Assembly: GCA_030867875.1 (NCBI GenBank)
Contig: JAOWCC010000577.1
Span: 80,891,740-80,955,739 of the forward strand
Reading direction: 5' to 3'
From: Actinernus sp. WN-2022
Taxonomy: Eukaryota > Cnidaria > Anthozoa > Actiniaria > Actinernidae
DNA: 64,000 nt
Both the position numbers and the translations under genes were made by a program. The notes beneath the pieces were generated by a model, which did no database searches, was not told the DNA's origin, and was given only the letters and a program-made list of their open reading frames with translations. This document shows, piece after piece, positions 56,754 through 64,000 of the stretch (the first letter of the stretch is position 1; every line of letters begins with the position of its first letter).

Positions 56754-56969
56754 ATGGCACGAACCCTAACGAGACCCTCGGGATTGGGACAAGCGCTCTG
56801 GAACCGCCGTATTGCCCAAGCGAACCGGAAGAGGAAAAAAAGCAAGCCAGGAGGCACGCAAACGGTCGCAAATCGAAAGACGGGCGTACCGAAACAACGA
56901 TCCGAACGACGACCACGTCGGGCAAGCGCAAAGGCAAGAGTATCAGCCGGTGGAACGTTAAACACCTGA
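56754..56969 (+). CDS. small basic protein, 71 aa
   Basis: ATG 56754 in a good context (GCCATGG). MARTLTRPSGLGQALWNRRI is followed by Lys/Arg/Ser-rich sequence; resembles protamine-like or core peptides. Stop at 56967-56969. No homologue recognised, and the end may be frameshifted because a basic frame continues briefly on the other side. Confidence 0.45.
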   Translation: MARTLTRPSGLGQALWNRRIAQANRKRKKSKPGGTQTVANRKTGVPKQRSERRPRRASAKARVSAGGTLNT

Positions 56970-57049
56970 AGAAAAAGACTTGAAGAAAAAAATACTTCCA
57001 CAGACACAATTCTCTATCATTACTCGTTGCACTTCAAGCTGTGAACGTC

Positions 57050-57307
57050 ATGGGTCTAGATATTACTTTCTATGGAGCTGATGAAGGCGGCGATGTCATT
57101 GTTGGCGAGTGCCACATGTGCTATTCTACGTTTGGTAACTGGATGGAAGATTACCTGAGCGAAGGCGAAAGGAAGCAGTATGTGCTGAGCGACTGCGAAG
57201 GAACATATTATGGGTTCTATGTGGAGTTGGTCTATGATATTTGTATTCGGGAAGGATTCCTGCGCAAGCATCCAAGTATCAAGCCTTACAAGATGGAGTT
57301 CCTCTAA
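57050..57307 (+). CDS. unknown 85-aa protein starting MGLDITFY
   Basis: ATG 57050 opens MGLDITFYGADEGGDVIVGE and continues with conserved-looking aromatic and acidic residues (NWMEDYLSEGERKQYVLSD, YGFYVELVYDI). The M-G-L-D start followed by a mixed alpha/beta protein is common among small phage-type proteins of unknown function, a resemblance only. Intact, with AATAAA at 57307-57312 overlapping the stop. It converges with the polymerase gene, whose own polyadenylation signal lies in the same 50 bp. Base composition is lower in GC than its neighbours, hinting at separate origin. Confidence 0.55.
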   Translation: MGLDITFYGADEGGDVIVGECHMCYSTFGNWMEDYLSEGERKQYVLSDCEGTYYGFYVELVYDICIREGFLRKHPSIKPYKMEFL

Positions 57308-57349
57308 ATAAAGACTGAGACTTTGGTATCACAGCTCAAAGGAACTGAA

Positions 57350-57360
57350 CTATTTATTAC
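57350..57360 (-). terminator. polyadenylation signal for DNA polymerase gene (- strand)
   Basis: On - strand AATAAA lies at 57357-57352, about 46 bp beyond the polymerase stop (57403). It faces the + strand signal at 57307-57312 in the convergent spacer. Confidence 0.5.
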
Positions 57361-57402
57361 AATAAAAAATTGTTTCCTCTAGAGTCTGTCTCTTTTTTTT
57401 TT

Positions 57403-60400
57403 TTAGTAGCCGTAAGGGTAACTCTGATACCCGTGGAGCACCCTCTTGTCGTAGACCACCTTGAAGGTCTTGGTCTCTGGACGGGTGTGCAGCGTCCTGT
57501 CTTGGGTATTGCGGTGGATGGCGTGCGGCGTCACCACCGTTCGTGTGGGTTCCCCCTGGCCTTGCACCATGGCCACCATGGTCTCGAGGTTCACGATCGC
57601 CCGATTTCTCACGTTGAGGCGTAGTCCTTTCACTTTGCAGACGACGTGGCCTTGACTCGTTTCGTACCCGTAACTCTTGGGCCCGGTACAGGCAAAACGG
57701 ACAATGTGTTCTCCTTCTTTTAACTCATTCGTCATGTCGCCTACAAATCGACCGACCAGGGGCGCCTCTTGGCCTACTCGCCGTGTGTAGTAGATGCTGT
57801 CCGTGTCGTGGTACACGATGCGGTCCTTCAAGAGGTGGAGGTAGGAGAATAATTTTAGACGCGCATGGACTGTGGTGTAGGCGGCAAACACGACGTTGGT
57901 GTGGGGGTTGGAGTCGATGTGCTGTGGCGTCGCGTGGTAGTGGACCTGCACCATGTCTTCGTGCACAAACAGTATCTCCTGAACTTCCTTCTCGTCGCTC
58001 GTCATGAGCTCGAAGTACCAGTCCAGATCTGTGACGTACTCCGTCTGCCGAGGGTTCTGTTTCTGGCCGAACTTGCCCCACAAAGTGTTTAGGATCCATT
58101 TCGCCAGGGCCCGCAGCCCCGCATTGAACTCGATCTTCTCCCACTCCAGCAAGATCCCCGTGGCCCTCCGGGTATTCTCTATAAAAGAGGCTTTCTTGGC
58201 GTCGGTGTGGCAACCGGGCGGCCACCCACTCGCTTCTTGTTTCATCTTGAGGAAAGTGTTCACGTAGTCCGTGAACAACCCCTGGGTCCCGGTAGCGGGA
58301 TCGTATTGCTCCGACTCGGGATAATGCCATACCCGGTACACTTCAAGGACCCGGTAGCCTTGGCGCAGGACTTCATGGAGTTCGTGGCTCACCCAAGTGC
58401 CTGTCAAAGCCCGGGCCTCGTCGTCGTGCGTGCAGGGGGCCTGGTTCTTGTCTTCGGCGCAGGACCGACAAAGAGTAAACAGGAGTTTTTCACCCACATG
58501 CGTAGGGAGGACCGGGAAAAACAACCGGCGCGGCGGCAAGATCTTGAGGTGGATTAACCCCTCGTACGGGAGGGTAGGGTCTAGATTTTCCGTGAGGATT
58601 TCTGGATGGCCCAGCGGGAACCGTTGTGTTTTTTGCACCCAGGGGTACAGGGAGCACACGTCTAACGCCTCCATCCATTCTCCCTCGCTCGCTTCCCAGT
58701 AGGTCTTGATCCCATTGGTCCGCCCTCCAAAGAAAGCCTTCTTGGGGTCGAGGGGAAGCTGAGCTTGAGGGATGGGCGCTAGGGATTCGATGGTCGGGTC
58801 GAAGGCCATGGCCGCACGGATGTCGCACTCTCTGGTCTGGACCACGCGGTACCCGCGTTGCTCCAAGTACAGCACTTTGTCTCGGGTCCGGTCGGCCAAC
58901 GTTCCCATCGTGCAGTGCAGTAGGGGATGAACTCTCTCTTGGTGGTTGCAACGGTCGCAGCCGTGCCAGAAACAGCCGTTTATTTCGTAGGCCGTGCGGG
59001 TGGCGGCGTGGTACCCGTCCAGTTTGTAAGGGCCCACGTGCTTCTCTCCGAAATTGCCCGCGTGCTGGAGTCGAATACCATCCCGCCGCTCCACGTGGGC
59101 TAACCATTGGAGGGCCAACGCCGACTGCGTATCCTTGGGGCGGTAGCCGAGCCGTGGCAAGACCGCAATGGTGTTAGGGCGTAGGTATTTCTTTCGGAAC
59201 ACTAGGTTGCACATGGAGGCGAGGGTCACGGTCCTGGTAAACGGATCTATCCCCGCCGCTTTCATCATAATAGCCCGGAACGCCAAACAGGCCCGTTGCA
59301 AGATGGCCACATCCCGATGGCAGTAGAGGGCCAACTCTTTCTGGAAGTCGAACACAACGCCTCGTGCCCGTTCGGCGGCATGCCAGGCCACCAGTTCTTG
59401 TTTGCCTTGAGGACTCAGCGAATCCGGTTCGTAATAATGCAGGTCTGGAAGCGGGCCCACGTACTGCTGATGCCCTGGAGTATTGAAAAAGTGAGGAAAT
59501 CCAATTTGTTGAGGTTTTCGGCTTGGAAACCGAACATGACGGGAAATTGTTTGAGGGCCAGCGGGATGAAGAGTAGCGAGTCTTTGATGACGAACTTGTA
59601 CTCGGAGACGGTCACCACCATCGCCTTGCCGCCGCGGAAGAGCACTTTAGGTTTGATAGCATTCTTGAAGAGGTATTCCAGGATAGGGTACGAGTCGTAC
59701 CCCATGGCATTGTGGGTCGGACACACGTAGTTTTCGTGATCCCCGAGAAGAGCCAATCGCAGAATTGGGTGAGGGCCGTGGGGCCTTGAAATTCGATTTT
59801 CCGAGGGCCGCATTGAAGGCAGGTGGTCCAATCTGTGGACACACAGAGCTCGCACACTTTCGAGACCCCCGCAAGGTTGACCACGTGCTGCGCTTCCAGG
59901 GGCATGGCTTCGAAGTCAAAAAAGAGGTACCGGAACTTGTCTTCGTGCCCCTCGTCTTCCGCGGCAGCTCTCTCCGTGTCCTCTTCTTCCGCCAGGAGGG
60001 TCTCGTAGGCATCTTCTTCTTCTTCTTCTTCCCCACCCCCTCCTTCTGGGGCTAGGCGCGGGATTTTCTGGTCCGCCACTTGCATGTAGCACAAGTGCTC
60101 CGGAGGGACAATTCTTTGGCAACTCCGGCACTTGTATTCTCCGCACACGTGGTTTCCGAGCCGCCCCCGAGCCAGATGGTCCACCGTCACCCCGCACTGG
60201 ACACAACGCGTGTACCGTTTGCACGAGCTCCATAATATGGTGTAGAGATTCCCTTGCCCCGTCCGGTGGGGTTGGTGACGGCGGTGGTTGTCGAAGCAGA
60301 CCCCACTCTTGAACCACCGACGGCAATGGTCGCATTTTCTCCAAGCCCATCTCCCACCAGGGGGGAGGGGAGAGCAATCCTTGACCCCACAATAGACACA

Positions 60401-61162
60401 GGTTGTGTCACAGGCGTGTTGTCTAGGGTCTTTGTAGGTCTTCTGGCAGAGGGAGCAGAAGTATTTGGCGTTCAGTAGACCCCTCATGTTGGTGATGACA
60501 TCGTTATGGTGGCCCTCGGTATGGTAGAGGTACAGTCGGTATGGAGCCTCAGGGAGGTGGCCGGAGTAAATAATGCTGTTCATATGCTCTCGGGAAACCA
60601 GATTTATTTCTACCCCATGGTCTGCCAAGTACTCTTGGAATCGTCTGACCTCCGGGAGCCCACACGGGCGAATAGGGACGCCTGCCTGGTGGTGGAGCTC
60701 CAAGGCTAAATCCCGTTGTTGGCCTCTCCCTTGTCTTATTTGGTTGTACTCAGGATGTTGCTGCTCCCTGGCCAGGGCCGTGACCAATCCTCTGGCCATG
60801 CACAATTCATCAAGGTTGCGTATCCTCACAATGCTACGTTTGATATTTTTAAATTTTGCCAAGTCGGTCGTACAGCAACGGGCCGAACGCCCTCCTCCCG
60901 CGCTGGGCATTTTCACGTGAAACACATGGATGTGGAAGCGGCCCCGCATAATGAATTCTTGATTCGATTGTGTAATCTCCCCAATTCTGGCCATGATCAG
61001 GGCGGGGGTGAGGGTGGACCTCATCAGGTACGGAAAGGCAAGCGGGTAGTCCAGATGCGGAGCGTCTAGGGTCAGGCGTACTCTGTCTTGCGGTTCGGCC
61101 TCCCCTAGGGTGGTCTCTAGGACCCTCTATAACGGCCGTGACGTCTTGGAGGGCCTGTCCAT
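57403..61162 (-). pseudogene. protein-primed family B DNA polymerase (Polinton pPolB), with frameshifts and 5' damage
   Basis: Polinton replicative polymerase, N- to C-terminus on - strand. Conserved N-terminal region (DRVRLTLDAPHLDYPLAFPY, about 61085-61028). Zinc-type cluster with CSLCQKTY and CVYCGVKDC (60450-60370). Exonuclease motifs FDFEAM (ExoI), NAMGYDSYPIL (ExoII), YCHRDVAIL (ExoIII). An EINGCFWHGCDRCN insert often found in Polinton polymerases. Polymerase motif A (CSLYPWVQ), motif B (LNTLWGKFGQ) and motif C (YHDTDSIYY). All catalytic motifs survive. Breaks: frame change at about 59741-59750 (CCCC run), another near 59500, and an in-frame TAG at 61127-61129, 11 codons after ATG 61162. 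The segment 61154-61130 also makes sense in another frame (ALQDVTAVIE) and an acceptor-like ACAG lies at 61158-61155, so the true 5' end may be spliced. Confidence 0.85.
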
Positions 61163-61262
61163 AAAAAATAATACATAAAATAAATAATACATAAATAATT
61201 ACAAAAATTAAAATTAAAAAAATTAAAAATAATAATTAATAAATAAAAAAGTGGGGCACTCT
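61163..61262. other. AT-rich tract between polymerase and the next - strand gene
   Basis: Almost pure A/T (AATAATTAATAAATAAAAAA-type) in an otherwise GC-rich block. It could be an intron, or a terminator/leader between two - strand genes. Confidence 0.4.
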
Positions 61263-61271
61263 GTAGTCCGG

Positions 61272-61451
61272 CTAGAGGAGATAAAGAAGAAAAAGATTTA
61301 TTTCTTCGTACGTGGGCTCGCCCTCCGGCTCTCCCCCCGGGGAGGGATTAGGCGGCGGCGCCTGCTGGGCTACGGCATAGGGAAGGTTTCCATCTTCGAG
61401 GGTAATGATGACTGGGTTGCCTTCTTCATCCAGATAATTCCAGGAGACCAT
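61272..61451 (-). CDS. small acidic protein, 59 aa, unknown
   Basis: ATG 61451-61449, stop 61272. It starts MVSWNYLDEEGNPVIITLED and is Pro/Gly/Glu-rich after residue 30 (PPPNPSPGGEPEGEPTYEE). It may be a complete small gene or the first exon of a longer one running towards the polymerase (a CACGTACGAAG donor-like site and an AT-rich downstream tract allow either). Its promoter at 61490-61606 is a near copy of that of the + strand gene at 62095-62211. Confidence 0.45.
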   Translation of the reverse strand: MVSWNYLDEEGNPVIITLEDGNLPYAVAQQAPPPNPSPGGEPEGEPTYEEINLFLLYLL

Positions 61452-61489
61452 CGTGCTAACACTAACCCAAAACAAAATTCATCGCTCGC

Positions 61490-61606
61490 TTTTATGTTTT
61501 TTCCCCTGCTCTCTGATTGGTGCCTTTTTCTCGGCCTACGATTGGTTCCCCTAGAAGGATCACGGCTCGTGAGTGGTGGCTTTCAATCCGCTTTTGGTTC
61601 GAAGTC
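61490..61606 (-). promoter_or_regulatory. promoter of the small - strand gene, inverted twin of 62095-62211
   Basis: Read on - strand: GGTTCGAA-like word, two CCAAT boxes (GAACCAATCG and CACCAATCAG) separated by GGCCGAGAAAA, then a TATA-like CATAAAA at 61496-61490, 39 bp before the ATG. The region 61511-61606 matches 62193-62095 in inverted orientation. Confidence 0.65.
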
Positions 61607-62094
61607 AACGCCTGGGGTCCAAGAATCCTCTGAAAAACCCCCTCCCCCTACACTTGTTCTTCAAAATTATCTCGACCCCGCCCGGGGGGAGTTCTTCGTT
61701 CTTGCTTCGTTTAGCCGTAATCATTTCGCGTTCTCTAAACGCCTTCCCTAAGCTCCTTTGATCCTCCAAGCTAGATCCCCTCGACAAACGTACCCGGCTA
61801 GGGAAAAAAACTAGTCCAACCGGTTTATCCCAGTTTAGGAGCCTCTCGTGAATGAGATAGTGTGAGGCAAAGGCGCGCGGCTCCTGATTGGTTGGTTAAC
61901 GTACGGCTTCCTGTAAGACAGCGTGCACGAGGTTTCGCCAGTAAAAGGAACCCTTTCCCGGGCCGCCGAAGACGACAAAAACAGGGGGAAATGTAGAAGC
62001 CCTTCAGAGGCAAGGCCACCATAAATTTTAGAACATTTCATGGCTGTTTTGGGGGTGCCCTTTGCGATTCAAAAACACAAAATCCACTGAAATT
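61607..62094. other. spacer between divergent promoters
   Basis: No gene was recognised. It contains an isolated GGCTCCTGATTGGT word (61889-61902) similar to the leftmost Polinton promoter at 49049-49062, and a GC-rich CCCGCCCGGGGGGAG patch. It may hold the right end of the Polinton. Confidence 0.35.
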
Positions 62095-62260
62095 GAATTC
62101 GAACCAAAATCGGATTGAAAAACCCACCACTCACAGCGTTCGCTCCGCTTAGCGAACCAATCGTAGGCCGAGAAAAGGGCACCAATCAGAGCCCAGCATA
62201 TGTTCCATAAATGTTGACCCCTGAATTCACTTCGGTACAGTTGAACCAGCCTCTCAACCG
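62095..62260 (+). promoter_or_regulatory. promoter and 5' non-coding exon of the tandem-terminal-exon gene
   Basis: GAATTCGAACC at 62095, CCAAT boxes in GAACCAATCGTAGGCC (62154) and CACCAATCAGAG (62180), then CATAAA at 62206-62211. An untranslated exon ends with CTCAACCG at 62260 before GTAAGTTT. Order and spacing match the promoter at 61490-61606, so both genes should respond to the same factors. Confidence 0.65.
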
Positions 62261-62415
62261 GTAAGTTTACACAAAATTCTCTCTTGAAATTCAACCTGGG
62301 GCTTTACTAATCTTTTGTTTTTTGTTTTTTTCCTTTTTATTTCACTAGCCAAACAACAAGACAGCAACAGACAACAAACAACAAACAACAAACAACAAAC
62401 AAGACAAGACAAGAA

Positions 62416-64000
62416 ATGGCTGTCCGAAGGCCCATTCGAGAGATGGAGGTACTGTCCTGCTGACTTTCTTTTTGTCTTGGAATACCACCGCTAATTTTTC
62501 TTTTGTTTTTCTAGAATATCCGAGGCGTACCAACATTGAACCTGGCTCAAGTAAGTGTGTTCTCCCACCTCCCTAAAACAGTGTTAACATTCGGTCTCTG
62601 CTTCACAGAGCCGTTCATTTTATTGGCGAAAATGTCCCCGTTGAACAAATAATTTGGTTAATTTTTATAGAATTTTCACGAGGTTCCCCCGGGGGATCTC
62701 CGCTCTCGTCAGAGCGCCTCTACCGAAATAATTTCTCTAAACCATTATTCGGTTTTTAATTTTTTGAACAGACTTTTTTACCTGTCGCTACAGACCTGAA
62801 TGCTGTCCACTATCTACACCACGCTCTTTTTATAAGACAATTTGGGTTGCCGATGGAGCTAATAGCCAAGATAAGGGGCTTACGTGTGTGGTCAACAGCG
62901 GGCCGAGAAAAGAAAGGCTAAACATTACCAACTATGTTTTCCCACATTACTATTAGTCACCTGCCTCGAGGCTTGGGAGTTTGAGTCGGTGTACTGTTGG
63001 GATAATTCCTTTCAGGAGCTCCCCCATAACAAGCGCTTTTGGGGAATTGATCCAGTCAACGCCGTCATGTTCATAGAATCGCTGACGGAGTTTACCTACC
63101 GGTGGTGCCGTATTTGCCATTCTAATAAAACAGTGTGCCAACGCCACTGTAGCGTAGGAATTATATATAAGCGATGCCCTCACCACCCCGTTTATTCTCA
63201 GGTGGAGCACGAGGGATGGGATAGATTTCCGTGGCGTAAACTTTTCTTTCACATCGAGTGTTGACTCCTTGTTCTTTTTTTTTTCTAGTGTTTGAAATGC
63301 GGTCTTCTTCCGGAACAACAGTTGCCTCCTCTACCCTGTTGTGGGGAAACAATGTGTCCCTCATGCTTTGTGGGACTGTTGGACACGACCCTGAGGACAA
63401 AGGGGACACCCCATTGTTTTTTTTGTGATTCAAAAATTAGACATCAATTCTATGTCCGAGCGGGCTCCATCATAATTTTTAGGCATGGCTCCACATTTGG
63501 GAGCGTAACCTTGCCCATTATAGAATTTTATTACCGCCATTATGGGTTGGTTTACTTTCGCTAAAAAAAATCTTTCCCATCGATTGTTAATTCCTATTTT
63601 ATTTTTTCTAGTGTTTGAACTGTGGCCATCTGCCAGAACACCAGTTGCCTTCAATGCCTTGTTGTGGGGAGACAATATGTCCCTCATGCTTTGTTGGACT
63701 GTTGAAAGCGGACCTGAGGAAAGAGGGACCCCCCGAATGTTTTTATTGTGCTACAAGAATTAGACATCAATTCTATGTCCGAGCGGGTTCCATCATAATT
63801 TTTCGGCATGGCACCACATGTGGGTGCGTAACTTTACCCCTAGTAGAACAATATAGTCGGCGTTATGATCTTGTTTACCCTCGATAAAGGAAAAGTTTAC
63901 GCCATTGCAATTTTTAGAAAGATATTTTCCTGTTTCCTGAAGTTCCTCCCGTGGCGTAAATTAGACCTTACTTATTTTTTATTTTTTAGTGTTTCAAATG
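62416..64000 (+). CDS. compact spliced gene with tandem alternative terminal exons encoding a RING-like zinc module
   Basis: Exons: untranslated to 62260; 62349-62448 (ATG 62416, context AAGAAATGG); 62515-62550; 62772-62883; 62957-63201; then a terminal exon, either 63289-63564 or 63612-63887, with a third copy starting at 63990 and cut by the window end. Introns are GT-AG and mostly under 100 bp. Coding lengths 33+36+112+245+276 give 702 nt, 233 aa, with all phases consistent. Exon 3 contains HALFIRQFGLPMELIAKIRG (F-box-like helix, tentative). Exon 4 is aromatic and ends in a Cys/His cluster (WCRICHSNKTVCQRHC, KRCPHH). The terminal module has C-x2-C, CCGE, C-P-S-C and C-F-x-C, eight cysteines in RING-like order. 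Reading through the exon 4 donor gives an alternative short tail stopping at 63264. I do not recognise the family; viral accessory gene or host immune-type gene are both possible. Confidence 0.7.
63289..63564 (+). repeat. terminal exon copy 1 (91 aa + stop)
   Basis: Acceptor TTTTCTAG precedes TGT at 63289. It reads CLKCGLLPEQQLPPLPCCGE, then MCPSCFVGLL, CFFCDSKIRHQFYVRAGS and ends at TAA 63562-63564. No AATAAA follows before the next copy, so a transcript using it probably carries later copies in its 3' untranslated region. Confidence 0.75.
63612..63887 (+). repeat. terminal exon copy 2 (91 aa + stop)
   Basis: Same acceptor (TTTTCTAG) and exactly the same length as copy 1. By hand count about 64 of 91 residues are identical. 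All cysteines and the block IRHQFYVRAGSIIIFRHG are unchanged, while the spacer between the third and fourth Cys pairs (KADLRKEGPPE) and the C-terminus vary. Confidence 0.75.
63990..64000 (+). repeat. terminal exon copy 3, start only
   Basis: TTTTTTAG precedes TGTTTCAAATG, the same first codons (Cys-Phe-Lys) as the two complete copies. The window ends here, so the array continues to the right. Confidence 0.6.

Larger units (their letters stand above)
49000..61640 (+). mobile_element. Polinton/Maverick (adintovirus-like) provirus, defective
   Basis: A compact, intron-poor, GC-rich block carries the hallmark set: chromodomain integrase, major capsid protein fragment, packaging-ATPase fragment, pX-like proteins, a conserved Polinton protein and protein-primed DNA polymerase B on the opposite strand. 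Integrase near one end and polymerase at the other, reading inward, is the usual Polinton plan. No adenain-like protease is found. Multiple frameshifts, stops and an internal deletion show decay. Ends are estimated from composition; terminal inverted repeats and the 6-bp target duplication were not located, and the right end may lie beyond the window. Confidence 0.85.

Noticed and set aside
57725..60478. Long Arg/Gly/Pro-rich ORFs overlapping polymerase B in other frames
   Set aside because: GC-rich shadow frames; the - strand frames with polymerase motifs explain the region.
49000..61640. Bacterial or phage contamination because of gene density and GC content
   Set aside because: Eukaryotic TATA/CCAAT promoters, AATAAA signals, a chromodomain integrase and pPolB identify a Polinton; repeat-rich animal DNA adjoins it on the left.
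61511..62193. Inverted repeat as terminal repeats of two Polintons lying end to end
   Set aside because: The left Polinton end (49000-49300) does not resemble either arm; the repeats coincide with promoter elements of two divergent genes.

Overview
This is nuclear DNA of an invertebrate animal, most likely an anthozoan cnidarian (coral or sea anemone). The support is spliced genes with GT-AG introns, L2/CR1-type LINEs, tRNA-derived SINEs with a tail style I associate with cnidarians, many small foldback (MITE-like) elements, a rhodopsin-family GPCR, and a large Polinton/Maverick (adintovirus-like) insertion. There is no sign of bacterial organisation, rRNA or CRISPR. The species call is inference.

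Layout. (1) 1.9-3.9 kb, + strand: exons of a ubiquitin-ligase-like host gene with a zinc finger, an in-frame 21-bp minisatellite and a CUE/UBA-like segment; no HECT domain is visible. (2) 5.1-8.1 kb, - strand: an intact five-exon DDE integrase/transposase of about 472 aa whose exon phases all agree (IS3EU-like by recollection). (3) 8.7-21 kb: a repeat field with a 292-bp tandem duplication, two large hairpins (9267-9710, 12021-13195), a hAT-type MITE with a perfect 8-bp target duplication, an inverted-repeat element holding an L2 LINE piece, and a 32-bp satellite. (4) 21.7-28.8 kb (copy A) and 31.2-47.8 kb (copy B): one segmental duplication in the same order and orientation. Copy B grew through datable insertions, including a LINE with a 779-codon ORF, a nested TTAA element, several MITEs with empty sites in copy A, and a 5'-truncated LINE. 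Copy B keeps an intact 351-aa GPCR; copy A has the broken sister gene. A degraded LINE lies between the copies.

(5) 49.0 to about 61.6 kb: a GC-rich, gene-dense Polinton/adintovirus-like provirus. On + strand, in order: an unknown early-position gene, chromodomain integrase, two related proteins sharing a C-terminal module, a pX-like hydrophobic/basic protein, the N-terminal part of the double-jelly-roll major capsid protein, a packaging-ATPase C-terminus fused directly behind it, a second pX-like protein, small basic proteins, a conserved Polinton protein, and an 85-aa protein. On - strand: protein-primed DNA polymerase B. Frameshifts, stops and a capsid/ATPase internal deletion make it a defective fossil, unless some indels are assembly errors. 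The promoter has TGACGTCA sites, repeated CCAAT boxes and a TATA box.

(6) 61.2-64.0 kb: two divergent genes driven by near-identical promoters in inverted orientation. The + strand gene is the most unusual item: a compact spliced gene with short introns whose last exon, a 91-aa cysteine-rich RING-like module with its own stop, is repeated in tandem (two full copies plus the start of a third at the window edge). All splice phases match, which points to a choice among interchangeable C-terminal zinc-binding modules. I do not recognise its family.
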